DNA of 64,000 nt from Diplosphaera chodatii (taxonomy: Eukaryota; Chlorophyta; Trebouxiophyceae; Prasiolales; Stichococcaceae): positions 19,920 through 83,919 of the forward strand of contig CM063638.1 of the NCBI GenBank assembly GCA_032358165.1, in the 5' to 3' direction. How positions within the stretch are numbered: position 1 is the first letter of the stretch; every line of letters begins with the position of its first letter. Positions 31,217 through 43,202 of this stretch are shown in pieces. The notes beneath the pieces were generated by a model. It was given only the letters and a program-made list of their open reading frames with translations, did not search any database and was not told where the DNA came from. A program made the position numbers and the translations under genes.

Positions 31217-32740
31217 GGGCTTATAATTCAATGGTTAGAATACATTGCTCATAAGTGCGGTTCGTTATAGTAAAAATCGTTTACGGTGTAAATCCTGTTA
31301 TCATTTTATGGAAATGTGTAAATCACGAGCTTAATTTTAAATGAAAATGAAAAACAACTGTAGCATGCTATTTTCAAGCACAAATATGCACTCGATATTT
31401 AAAATACTATGCAACTTTTAGTCATATAAATTAACTAAAAGTTGCATAGTATTTTAAATGTTTTGTGTGAAGAAAAGATATAAAGGTATGGTTAAAGCAC
31501 GCATGTTTCGTTTTTAAAACAGCAAACTTTTTGAAAATATGATTTTTAAAATATTTAGTTATGAACTATTTTAAACCATAACAAAAAAAATCATGTTTAT
31601 ATATTAATAGTGTAATTACATTTATTTCGTAGGACAAACACGTTATTTTGTTGTAAAAATTATAGTTTTCTATTTTTTATTTGAATGTATATAATATTTT
31701 TGGTAATTTTAGAAATAACTAAAAATAATTACTTTGGAAATTAAAGTTTTTGTGTTTACATTTGAAAATACGTTTTTTTTTACCAAGTAAAATTGTAATT
31801 TGCCAACAAAATTGGTTAATTAATTGGTGGGGTACCAACTACGCTTTTGTAACGAAGTAAATTGGTTTTTGGTAATTTTCTTATGTGTTTGAAATTACTT
31901 GGTTACAAAAAAAGTTCTTATTTATTAAATCTTACTTAGTTCGAATTAAAAATAAAGTTACTTTTTAGTAAACCACCGACTCCGTTGGTAGGTTGGTAAT
32001 TTTAAGGGTTACTTTGTTAAAAAGTTATCAATCTACCAATCAACAAAGTTGGTAGCTTACAAAATGTTTTGATTTTGTTAAATTTAAAATTTATAGTTTT
32101 TATGTAAATCTAATAAAGAAAATTTTATTTTAAATTATTTTAAGTGCAAAACTAATTTATATCGTAGTGTTTGTTCCATAAATTATTAACTTTATAAATT
32201 ATTACTTCTGTAAGCTATTGATTAAACAATTATAGTAACGAAGTAACTTTGCAGTTTACTTCGTTACCAAAAGGTGCTTTAAAGTTTACAAATCTATCCC
32301 TTTAAAGAAAAATTTTTTAAAAAATTTTTAATGCGATTTTTATAAAACCGAAAATGTTCGCTAATAATGAAAATATGCGAAAATAAGCATAAAATTGTTT
32401 TTAAAATGGCAATATAACAGTTTAAAATTAATATTTTTTTTTTAATGTTTAAAAATAATATTTTTTTATTTTTCTGCTTAAAAATATATGCTAAAAAATA
32501 TTTTTAGTGAATTAATTTTTTATATTTGTAAATTAGATATAAAAAATTGGAATAAAAACATATAAATTAATTTTAATATAGAAATTGTATCAAGTTAATT
32601 TCTAGAAATATTTTTTTTGAGCCGTATGCATTGAAAGGTGCACGTATGGTTTTTGAACAAATACTTCATGCTATTTTTTTACATTACATGTTTATTTAGT
32701 TTCATCAATGGAGTTGTAGGTTCGAATCCTGCTAAGCCCA
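31217..32740 (+). tRNA. CAU tRNA split by a group II intron, probably tRNA-Ile (lysidine)
   Basis: Exon 1 (31217-31254) has GGGCTTA, D arm ATTC...GAAT, anticodon stem CATTG and loop CTCATAA. Exon 2 (32706-32740) has CAATG, T arm GTAGG-TTCGAAT-CCTGC and TAAGCCC. All stems close perfectly. The GGGCTTATA start resembles plant mitochondrial CAU tRNAs read as Ile after lysidine modification. The other two CAU tRNAs here (13.5 and 44.3 kb) can serve as elongator and initiator Met. The Ile identity is inference; elongator Met is the alternative. Confidence 0.8.
31255..32705 (+). other. Group II intron in the CAU tRNA, no ORF
   Basis: About 1.45 kb, starting GTGCGG and ending ttcat. Domain V at about 32620-32655 (gagccgtatgcattgaaagg then tgcacgtatgg). 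A long hairpin occupies 31397-31459 (arms 26 nt on aaaatactatgcaactttta). No coding frame is visible. Confidence 0.85.
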
Positions 32741-33591
32741 ATTATTCTTAAGACAAGTTCATATTTTTTCTGCCTAAACATATTGGTAGCAAAGTTTTCA
32801 AATTATCGTATTATTAATTTTGTAACAAAAACGCATTTTATTTTTAATAAACATTGCAAATACTTTTTGGTAACTTACGGTAGCCTACTTGTTTGTCCAA
32901 AATTAGTTGGTTACTGAAAAAATTTTAGAACGAAAGAAACTTTTCAGTGATAAAACATTTTTATAATAAACAAACCATTTTGTAACAAAGCGACCCTGAA
33001 GATTACTTGGTTACCATACAATAAGCACGAGTTTTTGTCAGTGGGAAATATTTAGCTTTTTTTTTAAAATATTTAAACTAAATATTTATATTTCTTATAA
33101 TAAAAAAATTACAATTAAAAACTTGAATTTAAAAATAAAATTTTTATTATTAAAATTTTACTTATCACAAAATCTCGCAGCAAAAAATACATAAAAATAC
33201 AAAGTATTTTTATGTGAAGTAACTAACATTTACATTTATCAGAACAAAAAATTTCTGGTTTACAGTAACTAACTTCATTATAACGTTTAATAAACCTGTT
33301 GAAAAAAACTCAAAAATTTTTTTTGTAACCTATTCCAGCCTAATAACGAAGTTACTTGGCAGGGTAACAAAGTAATTTACAGGTTACTTTATTATTATAT
33401 AAGTAGACGTGTAACGAAAAAGTATTTAATTACTTTATTACCAAATGATGTTTTAATATTAAATAAATATATTTACACTTTTTGCGTTGTCAATTAACCT
33501 ACGGTTAATAGGCAACGCAAAAAACCAAAAAGCATATTATATACATTTATGTTGTGCAAACACATAAAATAATAAACATTTAAAAAATTAT
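32741..33591. other. Spacer before nad4
   Basis: No gene. Contains a short palindrome aaatacataaaaatacaaag near 33185-33215, gtaacaaagtaa repeats, and caattaacctacggttaata near 33490. Confidence 0.55.
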
Positions 33592-35076
33592 ATGTCGTTA
33601 CTTTTACTCGTGTTATTAATGCCTTTATTAGGTTGTGTGGTATTATTTTTTATTCCAAATTCGAACCAATTATTAATTAAAACTATTTCGTTAAATTTTT
33701 CAATTATCACATTTTTGCTTTCACTTTTGCTTTGGATAGAGTTTGACAATTCTACTGCTAAATTTCAATTTACACAGAATTTTTCACTTGTAAGACATAC
33801 AAATTATGAAATTCACGAAATGCAAAACTCTACATTAAATTTTATTATTGGTGTAGACGGAATTTCATTGTTTTTTATTATATTAACCAGTTTTTTAATA
33901 CCAATTTGTATTTTAGTTGCGTGGACAACTGTAAAAACTTATATAAAAGAATATTGTATTTGTTTTTTAATGTTAGAAACTTTAATTAATACAGTATTTA
34001 GCGTGTTAGATATTTTACTTTTTTATATTTTTTTTGAAAGTGTATTAATTCCTATGTTTATTATCATTGGAGTATACGGTTCTAGAGAAAGAAAAATAAG
34101 AGCAGCGTATCAATTTTTCTTGTATACACTTTTCGGATCTGTGTTAATGTTGCTGGCTATTTTACTTATTTATTTCCAAACTGGAACTACAGATTTGCAA
34201 ATTTTATATACCACGGAATTCAGTGAAAGTCGACAAATTTTATTATGGCTAGCTTTTTTCGCAAGTTTTGCCGTTAAAGTCCCTATGGTGCCTTTTCATA
34301 TTTGGTTACCGGAAGCTCATGTAGAAGCGCCTACAGCTGGTTCCGTTATTTTGGCAGGTATTTTGTTAAAATTAGGCACATATGGATTTCTTAGATTTTC
34401 TATCCCATTATTTCCTTATGCTTGTATTTACTTTGCTCCATTGATTTATACATTAAGCATTGTTGCAATTATTTACACTTCACTTACTACATTGAGACAA
34501 GTAGATCTCAAAAAAATAATTGCTTATTCTTCGGTAGCTCACATGAATTTTGTTACTATTGGGTTATTCAGTTTGAATGTTCAAGGTATTCAAGGAAGTA
34601 TTTTACTAATGTTAAGTCATGGTTTAGTATCTCCAGCTCTTTTTTTGTGTGTAGGGGTATTATATGATAGGCATAAAACTCGTTTATTACGTTATTATGC
34701 AGGATGCGCAAGAACTATGCCTTTATTTGCCATTATTTTTGTGTTTTTTACGATGGCTAATATCAGCTTACCAGGTACAAGTAGTTTTGTGGGGGAATTT
34801 TTAGTCTTATTGGGGGCTTTTCAAAATAACAGTTTTGTAGCGTTTATGGCAACTACTGGAACAGTACTAGGTGCAGCTTACGCGCTTTGGTTATGTAATA
34901 GAGTGGTTTTCGGATTGGCAAAACCATATTATTTAATGAATTTTAGCGATTTGACACGAAAAGAATTCTTTATGTTTTTACCTTTCATAATTACAGTATT
35001 ATGGATAGGTATTTTTCCACATGTTTTTTTAGATACTATTTATTGTTCCACTATAAATAGTATCCAACAAATTTAA
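33592..35076 (+). CDS. nad4: NADH dehydrogenase subunit 4
   Basis: ND4 is an antiporter-like proton-pumping subunit of complex I. The 494-residue protein has about 13 membrane segments and classical motifs: ILLFYIFFESVLIPMFIIIG (conserved Glu in the helix), YGSRERKIRAAYQFFLYTLF, KVPMVPFHIWLPEAHVEAPT (the Lys of the proton path and discontinuous helix), LKKIIAYSSVAHMNF and GLVSPALFLCVGVLYDR. The start is ATG at 33592. It is uninterrupted and followed at 350 nt by nad6 on the same strand. Confidence 0.98.
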   Translation: MSLLLLVLLMPLLGCVVLFFIPNSNQLLIKTISLNFSIITFLLSLLLWIEFDNSTAKFQFTQNFSLVRHTNYEIHEMQNSTLNFIIGVDGISLFFIILTSFLIPICILVAWTTVKTYIKEYCICFLMLETLINTVFSVLDILLFYIFFESVLIPMFIIIGVYGSRERKIRAAYQFFLYTLFGSVLMLLAILLIYFQTGTTDLQILYTTEFSESRQILLWLAFFASFAVKVPMVPFHIWLPEAHVEAPTAGSVILAGILLKLGTYGFLRFSIPLFPYACIYFAPLIYTLSIVAIIYTSLTTLRQVDLKKIIAYSSVAHMNFVTIGLFSLNVQGIQGSILLMLSHGLVSPALFLCVGVLYDRHKTRLLRYYAGCARTMPLFAIIFVFFTMANISLPGTSSFVGEFLVLLGAFQNNSFVAFMATTGTVLGAAYALWLCNRVVFGLAKPYYLMNFSDLTRKEFFMFLPFIITVLWIGIFPHVFLDTIYCSTINSIQQI

Positions 35077-35428
35077 TGTGATTTATTTATTTTTGATAAT
35101 AAATTTACAGTGGTAAGTAACGAAGCAACTCTGAATGTAACTTTGTTACCAAACGGTCCGTGCCAACGGATAATTAATTTAAAAATTAAACGTTTAATAC
35201 ACAATAATTTTTTTTTGTAACTTACCCAAGCCCGTTTAGTTACTTTGTAACTAAACGGCAGTTTGCCTAACCAACCAAGTAAGTTACTGATTTACCAACT
35301 TACGAACAAAATTACTTGGTTGGTTTGTAAGTTACTAATTTTTTTTGTGAAATTTTTATTTATTAAATAACAAAAATAAAATTTTTTCATTTAATTGATT
35401 AAATGAGAAATTAAACATTTCAAATTTC
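35077..35428. other. Spacer nad4-nad6
   Basis: No gene; inverted repeats aagtaagttactgatttacc and gttggtttgtaagttacta around 35275-35335. Confidence 0.5.
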
Positions 35429-36070
35429 ATGGATTTTTTATTTTATTTTTTTTCAAGTTTAGCTTTACTAGCTGGCATTATGGTTATACAATCACGAAAC
35501 CCAGTTCATTCTGTTTTATTTTTGATATTAGTTTTTTTCAATGCAGCAGGATTGCTAATTTTGCTAGGTTTGGATTTTTTTGCTATGATTTTTTTAGTAG
35601 TGTATGTAGGAGCTATTGCGGTACTTTTTTTATTTGTGGTTATGATGTTAAACATTAAATTAGCAGAAATTAATGAAAAAAAGTTACGATATCTTCCTGT
35701 TGGAGGACTTTTAGGAATCCTTTTCTTATTTGAAGTTTTTTTAATTATTGATAATGACTTGATACCTGTACAAACAATAAACCACAAAATTAATAATTTG
35801 GCAAATGCACATGAAATTATTGCTACAAATCAGTATTTACACTTTACAGACTGGTATTCTATTTTAGATACGGTACCAAATATTCAAGCTATTGGTATGC
35901 TTGTTTATACGTATTATTTTTATTTCTTTTTGTTAGCAAGCTTAATTTTATTAGTAGCTATGATAGGCGCCATTGTATTAACGATGCATAAAAGTGTGTA
36001 TGTGAAACGTCAAGAAGTTTTCAAACAAAATACCAGAGAGTTTGCTAAAACTGTACACAAAATAGCTTAA
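35429..36070 (+). CDS. nad6: NADH dehydrogenase subunit 6
   Basis: ND6 (NuoJ) is a complex I membrane subunit. The 213-residue protein has five hydrophobic segments. The pi-bulge helix region FFAMIFLVVYVGAIAVLFLF is followed by VVMMLNIK, diagnostic of the family. The C-terminal part has LLASLILLVAMIGAIVLTMH, as in plant and algal ND6. Start ATG at 35429; no interruption. Confidence 0.97.
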   Translation: MDFLFYFFSSLALLAGIMVIQSRNPVHSVLFLILVFFNAAGLLILLGLDFFAMIFLVVYVGAIAVLFLFVVMMLNIKLAEINEKKLRYLPVGGLLGILFLFEVFLIIDNDLIPVQTINHKINNLANAHEIIATNQYLHFTDWYSILDTVPNIQAIGMLVYTYYFYFFLLASLILLVAMIGAIVLTMHKSVYVKRQEVFKQNTREFAKTVHKIA

Positions 36071-36528
36071 AATACATGTTTAATTTTTTTTATACTTAGT
36101 AATTATATTTAAGTTTTAAAAAACTCAATTTAATAAACCAAAACACTGTAACATAAGGCAAGTGTTTGCTATACGTCTTGTAACAAAGTAACCTTGATGG
36201 ATACTTTGTTACCAAATGAGCAAACGCTCATCTGTGCCAAAACAACGTTTAATTTAATTTACCCCTTGGCAGGAATTAGGAATTCTGCGTAGCAGGAAAT
36301 CGTCCCTGCCGAGCTGTTATAATAAAGTAATACTGTGACCAAGTAATCTTAGAAATTACCAATTTACCAATAAACCAACGGAGTTAGTTTATTGGTAAAT
36401 TAGTAGGTCACAAAATGGTGGGGTATAAAACTGTATTTGAGAAACAAGAAATGTAAACTTACATCTAAATGTTTAAAAATAACAAGTTTACGTAAAAATG
36501 CTTAATACACCAACTTTGAAAATAGAAT
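36071..36528. other. Spacer nad6-trnY with R1
   Basis: R1 at 36262-36309, surrounded by gtaacaaagtaacc motifs and a short inverted repeat around 36360-36400. No gene. Confidence 0.6.
36262..36309 (+). repeat. R1 double-hairpin element
   Basis: Canonical orientation copy with a ccccttgg left edge. Confidence 0.9.
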
Positions 36529-37680
36529 GGGAAAGTGGCTGAGTGGTTAAAAGCGGTAGATTGTAAAGTGCGGCTGGGAGAAAGTTATTTTATTCGTGGA
36601 AGGTGTAAACCCGTTTATAATATAAAATTTATATAAATCATTAACTTCTTTTAATATGAAAGTTTCAAAAAACCGTAGCCTGTTAACTATAAACTAATTA
36701 AAATTCTTTTTTTAATTACATAGATAATTAAGATATGGCAAAAGCAACAACGCTTTAATTTTTTATTTCATTTGTTATAACATAAAAAAATTACGGATGT
36801 TTCAACTTTTTCTTATACGCTTTACAAACTTAAATTAAAATATACATTTATTTTATATAATGGAAAATTTATTTTAGGTATTGCTGGCGTAATTCAGTGT
36901 AATCATTTACTTTGAATATAAAAATCTTCAAAAATATCGTTTGATAGCAAACTAAGTTGGTAGACTATGAATAAATCAGCATTTGTAAATATTGGAATAT
37001 TTCTATATAATATAATTTTTTTTTTGTTTTTTAATCATTAAGATCTAATATTTACATAGAGCTTAAATTTTTTTGGTTAAAACTTTTTTATGTAATTGAA
37101 ATAAAATGCCTAACTCTTTATGAAAAAATAAAGCTTATGCTAAAATTTTAGTTTGAATAAAGCAAAACCCAGCAAGCTCGCTATTTTTATTAAAAATTTA
37201 AATAAAAACTGTGCGACTAGAAAGATTATATTTAATTGAAATGAAAATTATTTAAATACCGTTGAGTAATAAATTTTACTATAACCTATTTTTTGGTAAA
37301 TTATTAAAGGGTAAACTATTAAAAACTAATGTTTTTACGGTTTTATTTAAATACACATATAAAAAAATATTGTTTATAATCTTGAATTAATTTTTAAAGA
37401 CGAAAAGATAATTGTAAAGCCGTATGCATTGAAAAAAGCATGTACGGTTTAAGAACAAACACATTTAAATAGAATTCTTATTTATTTTTTTAGTAACTGA
37501 CTTACAACCTGCGCTTTGGTAACAACGTAATTTGCCGAATTACTTTGTTACAGGGTTACTTGGTTACTAAGTTACTAAAACTTTTAAAATACGAACTATT
37601 TTATTGAAAAATTTTATTTTATTTGTTTAGTTTCATTCTATTGAATAATTTCTACGTAGGTTCGAATCCTACCTTTCCCA
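36529..37680 (+). tRNA. tRNA-Tyr (GUA) split by a group II intron
   Basis: Exon 1 (36529-36567) has GGGAAAG, a D arm around GGCTGAGTGG, anticodon stem GTAGA and loop TTGTAAA. Exon 2 (37637-37680) has TCTAT, a 14-nt variable region, T arm GTAGG-TTCGAAT-CCTAC and CTTTCCC A. The acceptor pairs completely. The intron again lies immediately 3' of the anticodon loop. Confidence 0.88.
36568..37636 (+). other. Group II intron in trnY, no ORF
   Basis: About 1.07 kb, starting GTGCGG and ending tttcat like the CAU-tRNA intron. Domain V at about 37421-37456 (gccgtatgcattgaaaaaag then catgtacgg). Roughly 180 nt separate domain V from exon 2, again an enlarged domain VI containing gtaacaacgtaa repeats. 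Confidence 0.83.
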
Positions 37681-37945
37681 TCATTTAATTTTTTCAAAAT
37701 TTAGCAGAGACAAGCCAGTGCTGTTTACGAACTTCGTTACAAAACAGGATTCAATTGTATTTTTTTACTTAAAATTTTCAGTTTTTCATTATAAAAATTT
37801 GTTTATAGGAACAAAAAAATTTTTGTAACGATTTTGAAAGTAACAAAAAAATCTGTATATCAGTAACCAACTAACCGTGTAACCTACCAACCAGCTTGGT
37901 TGGTAGGTTACAAAACTCATTTCATTTGAATGTAAAAATTATTTT

Positions 37946-39160
37946 ATGAAAAGATTATCCATATTAAAACAACCTTTATTTTCTGTAGTAAATGATCATT
38001 TAATCGATTATCCGTCTCCGAGCAACTTAAATTATTTATGGGGATTTGGAAGTCTTGCAGGTCTCTGCTTAATTATTCAAATTGCGACAGGTATATTTTT
38101 AGCCATGCATTATACTGCACACGTAGATTTAGCTTTTTTGAGCGTAGAACATATTATGCGAGACGTTGAAGGTGGATGGCTGCTTCGTTATATGCATGCT
38201 AATGGTGCCAGTATGTTTTTCATGGTGGTATATATTCATATGTTTAGAAGTTTATATCACTGCAGTTACGCAAGCCCACGTGAATCTGTATGGTGTATTG
38301 GAGTAATTATACTATTACTTATGATTATTACAGCGTTTATAGGATATGTGCTTCCATGGGGCCAAATGAGCTTTTGGGGAGCTACAGTAATTACTAGTTT
38401 AGCAAGTGCCATACCAATTGTTGGTGACACTATTGTCACTTGGTTATGGGGAGGCTTTTCTGTGGATAATGCTACATTAAATCGTTTCTATAGTCTTCAT
38501 TATTTGCTTCCATTTTTAATAGCTGGAGCATCTATAGTTCATATTGCAGCTTTACATCAATACGGTTCAAATAATCCGTTAGGAACAAACTCATCTGTAG
38601 ATAAAATATCATTTTACCCTTATTTTTATGTCAAAGACTTAGTTGGTTGGGTAAGCTTTGCTATATTTTTTTCTATATTTATTTACTTCTATCCTAATAT
38701 ACTAGGACATCCAGACAATTATATACCAGCTAATCCAATGTCAACGCCTGCACATATTGTACCAGAATGGTATTTTCTTTGGGTTTATGCTATATTACGT
38801 AGCATACCTAACAAATTAGGTGGTGTAGCTGCTATTGCACTAGTGTTTATAGCTCTATTAGCGTTGCCTTTTATTAATACATCACAAATCCGTAGCTCTA
38901 ATTTTAGACCTATTCATAAAAAATTATTTTGGTTATTGGTAGCTGATTGCTTAATATTAATTTGGATTGGTCAGCAGCCTGTAGAAGATCCATATATTTT
39001 CATAGGACAATGTGCCTCTGTTTACTTTTTTGTTTATTTCTTAATTTGCATTCCATTTTTAGGTAAATTTGAAAAATTTTTAATTAGTTATAAAAAAACT
39101 GACTATTCGTCTGAAAAAATTAATAAAAAAGCTGGTTCTTCAAATTTACATATCGTATAA
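37946..39160 (+). CDS. cob: Apocytochrome b
   Basis: Cytochrome b is the membrane core of complex III, carrying both hemes and the quinol oxidation and reduction sites. The 404-residue protein has eight to nine helices. [20 protein letters not shown] and [20 protein letters not shown] contain heme-ligand histidines. [19 protein letters not shown] and [18 protein letters not shown] (with the PEWY Qo motif) are intact. The C-terminus is about 15-20 residues longer than usual and lysine-rich. Start ATG at 37946; no intron. Confidence 0.98.
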   Translation: MKRLSILKQPLFSVVNDHLIDYPSPSNLNYLWGFGSLAGLCLIIQIATGIFLAMHYTAHVDLAFLSVEHIMRDVEGGWLLRYMHANGASMFFMVVYIHMFRSLYHCSYASPRESVWCIGVIILLLMIITAFIGYVLPWGQMSFWGATVITSLASAIPIVGDTIVTWLWGGFSVDNATLNRFYSLHYLLPFLIAGASIVHIAALHQYGSNNPLGTNSSVDKISFYPYFYVKDLVGWVSFAIFFSIFIYFYPNILGHPDNYIPANPMSTPAHIVPEWYFLWVYAILRSIPNKLGGVAAIALVFIALLALPFINTSQIRSSNFRPIHKKLFWLLVADCLILIWIGQQPVEDPYIFIGQCASVYFFVYFLICIPFLGKFEKFLISYKKTDYSSEKINKKAGSSNLHIV

Positions 39161-40283
39161 AACATAAAATAGTAAAACATTTATTTTTACATTGTAAAAA
39201 ATAAATCTAATTTTTAATGTGTTTCAATTACAATACTAAGAAATACTATTGTAATTGAAACACATTTTTTATGAAAAAAAATTAAATAAAACCTGTTCCT
39301 TTTATTTTCATAAAAAAATCGTTACAATTTACGTACTGAATGTTTTTAATACTAGAATTTTTTTATGAAAATAAAACATATACGTTATACAAAATTCAAA
39401 ATAAAATAGAAAATGAAAATCAATAAGTGTTGTTCCCCAAAAAAAAAACGTATAATTTAGATTTTAAAGTGTGAAATTTTCACAAAAACAAATATCTATA
39501 CTAGTCTACTACTTATTAACCTACCAGTAATATAGCAACCAATTTTGTTGGGTAATTGATTGGTAAATTGGTGAATTTGTTGGTATATTTATACGATTGC
39601 TTGATTATTAGAAAAAGTGAAACAAATAAAAAGAATATTGTTTAGTAACTTATTAATCAACTTCGTTAGTCAGTTACTAGAATATTACACTATTTTTATA
39701 GTATTTATAGTATTACAATATTACAATATTACAATATTTAAACGGTGAAATAATGACATAAGTAAAACTTATGCAAACTATTTGTTTTCAATATTGAAAA
39801 TACAATTACAGGTCTTTCCAAATTTTATCACTGATTCAATATTTAGTTTTATAATTCATTATTGATTACTGATATATATGTTTGCAACGAAGTGACGGTT
39901 ATTATCTAAGCAGATTATAAGAAAGCACATTAATTTATAAAAATAAAAATTTATGAAAGTAATCATATTTTACGTTTAAATAAACCTTACAATAATGCCG
40001 TTAGATTTATATGTTTTATGTGATAAGCTGACAAGGAAGTAAGTTGCTAATAAAACAGAAGTTTTTTTTGTAACAAATTAACGTTGTAGGTTATGTTCAA
40101 GCTTGATGATAAACGTTATTTAGCAAATTACCCAACGTTTTTTTTAATCGTCTTAATTTTCTTGATTTTTTAATTCTGTAACGAATTAACCAAATATAAA
40201 AATCATTTTTATATTTGGTTAATTCGTTACAGAATTAAAAAATATGTAAGCATAAATATAATACGTTTCTTTTTATGCACGTA
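39161..40283. other. Spacer cob-atp9 (convergent genes)
   Basis: No gene in 1.1 kb. A hairpin at about 39222-39264 (aatgtgtttcaattacaata and its complement), 60 nt after the cob stop, is a plausible transcript 3' end. A tandem tattacaatattacaatatt lies near 39712-39737. A large hairpin at 40166-40242 faces the atp9 stop. Confidence 0.65.
40166..40242. repeat. Near-perfect 77-bp palindrome
   Basis: Two 38-nt arms (40166-40203 and 40205-40242) are exact reverse complements around a single c. It begins 42 nt from the atp9 stop on the downstream side, so it could define the atp9 mRNA end. Confidence 0.93.
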
Positions 40284-40589
<306 letters not shown>

Positions 40590-40653
40590 CTATATATTCT
40601 AATATATTGATTTGCGTTCTTATATGTGTGTATACGTATAAAATAAAAAATTA

Positions 40654-40701
40654 GCAGGGACGATTTCCTGCTACGCAGAATTCCTAATTCCTGCCAACGG
40701 G
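40654..40701 (-). repeat. R1 double-hairpin element
   Basis: Inverted copy, between atp9 and trnP. Confidence 0.9.
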
Positions 40702-40754
40702 TTAATTACAAATAAATAAACAGTTTATTTTTTTATTTTGTGTATAGTTTTGAA

Positions 40755-40828
40755 TCAAGGTGGCAGGATTTGAACCTACGACTCCCTGTTCCCAAAACAG
40801 GTACGCTACCAGGCTGCGCTACACCCTG
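40755..40828 (-). tRNA. tRNA-Pro (UGG)
   Basis: Acceptor CAGGGTG/CACCTTG (one G-U), D arm GCGC...GCGT, anticodon loop TTTGGGA and T loop TTCAAAT. Confidence 0.9.
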
Positions 40829-41867
40829 TTTGTATTTGTTGTGTAATTATCGTAAATTTTAAAAAATAAAAAAATTCACATTTTTATTGGTTACTTTTGT
40901 TGCAGTTTTTTATTTTACTTGTTATTTTTTTATTTTTCATTAAAAAAAATAGCAGGAACAAAACTTAAATAAAAAATGTATCTGTATTATTATATTGGTT
41001 TTTACGTACACTTTTTAAGTGAATATTAATGACTATATATTGCTTATTTTATAAATTAATAGTAATCACTATAACTTACTTTCTATAAAAAACTATGAAT
41101 ATTACACTTGATTTAATTTTTGCACACCCCTTGGCAGGGGCTCGTTTCTGCGGAACTTTTATTTTAAATTTACAATAACATAGAAGAAAAAAATACTGGG
41201 TGTAGCAAATACTATTATGTTGACATTTGTACTATTGTATGAAAATCTAAATTACAAAAATAAAATGAATTTAAGCTAACACTAACATTATGTTTTACTC
41301 ATCAAATTTAACGATTGATTTTAGGAAAAAAAAATCAATTTTATCTAAAAATAAATCTACTTAATTATAACAAAATAAATAATTATTTTCTTATTAAACA
41401 TTTATTTTTAAATTTTTCAATAAAAACTAGAATTTAATGACATTTTTGTTTGATTCAAAAATATTATTTATAAAATACAGATTATTGTTATATTAATAAT
41501 TTGAGTAATCCTTTATTTCATAATTTATTTGTAAAAAAGTAAGTTTTTGGTTATCAATCTAGAAAACAATAAACTAATTTTTTTTGTAATTAAACGTTGT
41601 TGATTTGCTAATCTTTGCCAACCAACCGTAATAAATAGAGTTGATAGATAGTTGATACGTAAAGATTAGCAAAGCAACGTTTAATTCTGCTACGCATTTG
41701 TTTATCAACGAAGTTCATGAAATCGTGTTTGCTAATTAAGTTGATTGATTGTTGAGCTCGTGGGTTGCCAAAAAGTAAATTTTCTTGCAGGGACGAGCCC
41801 CTGTCAACGGGTAAATTAAACTTGTAATTTTATATGATAAAAAATAAAATTGTTAAATTTTTCTTTA
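40829..41867. other. Spacer trnP to unknown ORF
   Basis: No gene. R2 copies lie at about 41126-41152 and 41787-41812. A GC-richer inverted region (aaacgttgttgatttgctaa with partner) spans about 41590-41690. Confidence 0.6.
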
Positions 41868-42361
41868 CTAAAACTGGTAATGCGTATTATCGGGTCTAGT
41901 AGGGCTAGCTGAAGGAGAAAAACTTTTTTCACCTAAAGCAGGTGTTTCTGGTAAATTTAAATTACTTTTTTAAGCTATTTTTTCTAAAACACATTGTGAA
42001 CCACTAAGTCCACTTTGGTTAAGTCCATATTTTTCGTCAATAAATCTGGTTCTGTACTTGGTACATCAACATGTTTCGTCGGTAAACCCGATTCTATATT
42101 TGGTATAGATGTTTCATTCATAATTGCATGAGCTAATGCCTGACCTGCTAATTTACAACTATATTCTTGAATTACACAAATTAAAGACAAACTAAAACAC
42201 AGTAAATAGAAAAGTAATACATAAAAATTTAAATTTAAGGTGAATTCAGCTGATAATTTGGTATGCTTAAAGAAACGCGTATATTGTAATAATAATAAAT
42301 AAATCGTGATGATAAGTAACGAAAATGTAAACAATGAAAGCACTGGAAGAACTGAAAACAT
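41868..42361 (-). pseudogene. Unidentified two-helix membrane protein, frameshifted (paralogue of the 52.6 kb ORF)
   Basis: The intact part (ATG 42361 to TAG 41984) encodes 125 residues: LIITIYLLLLQYTRFFKHTK, a second helix LNFYVLLFYLLCFSLSLICV and a polar tail ending DLVVHNVF. The N-terminal ~60 residues align by eye with the ORF at 52600-53520 (LLxLQYTKFF, SLNLNFYF..YxxCFLLSLV). In another frame, from about 41992 to the TAG at 41868, a tail rich in Pro and Ser continues (LNLPETPALGEKSFSPSASP), crossing a TAA after EKIA. This suggests a broken C-terminus. No family recognised. Confidence 0.5.
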
Positions 42362-42569
42362 AATTTCACTTTTTTTTTACAATGTAAAAAAATATATACG
42401 AATTATACTGTATTTATTTTGGTTTACTAAAAATATTTTGCAAAATTGTTTAAACTTACTTACTATTTTAAAAAAAGCTTTAAATATGACTGCTTTTTAC
42501 TGTGAAATTTGTTTATCTAACCTACACTTTGGTAGTTTATTTAACGTTTAAACCTAGGCTACCAAAATA

Positions 42570-42643
42570 TAGGCACAGAGGGACTTGAACCCTCGACTTT
42601 ACGCTTATCAGGCGTATACTCTTACCTACTGAGTTACATGCCT
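42570..42643 (-). tRNA. tRNA-Ile (GAU)
   Basis: Acceptor AGGCATG/TGTGCCT (one wobble), anticodon loop CTGATAA, T loop TTCAAGT. It reads AUU/AUC, complementing the CAU tRNA for AUA. Confidence 0.92.
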
Positions 42644-43202
42644 TTTTAAATGAATCAAATAAAATTATAATATAGTAATACGAAGTTATAAATTTACACT
42701 GTTTGCATCGTATATTTTTTAATGAAAAAACAGAAAAATTGTTTTTGCAAGTGTCTATTACGCATTTCTATCATTTTTTATTTTATACATTTTCCTAGAT
42801 AAAAACCATGTCTCCCGCAAAAAGCAGTACATATGGCGAAATATGGTTTCACAAATAAAGTTGTATTTATATACGTTTGTATGTAAACAAAGCTTTATGA
42901 AGTAATCGAATTTAAAAAAGGCTCGGGTGTTTCACATACTTCTCTGAAAATATAGGAAAAATTCAATATAATGTTGTAACTTAGTAATATTTTCGTATTT
43001 AAAAAACGTTAACTGTACAAGATAAAATTGTATAGATTAATAATTTATTTAAATGAGAATTTATTGGTTATTAGTTTAATTAATTTATTCGTGAAATGTT
43101 TAAAATTATTTAGTTAAATTTCATTTAAAATGTTATTATAAATGAGCGACACACCAGCGTGACAAACCATCAGCATCACTTATTTCTGGTGATGCCAGTA
43201 AC
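42644..43202 (+). other. Gene-free stretch, possibly a stop-ridden ORF remnant
   Basis: From an ATG at 42722 one plus frame gives a lysine/cysteine start and hydrophobic segment, then TAA (42800), TAA (42884) and TAG (42953) separating fairly coding-like stretches such as LYEVIEFKKGSGVSHTSLKI. In A/T-rich DNA ignoring stops proves little, so I only flag it. Confidence 0.25.

Noticed and set aside
40829..41867. Possible 5S rRNA or RNase P RNA in spacers
   Set aside because: I looked for conserved 5S strings in the larger spacers and saw none; a covariance search would be needed to exclude divergent forms.
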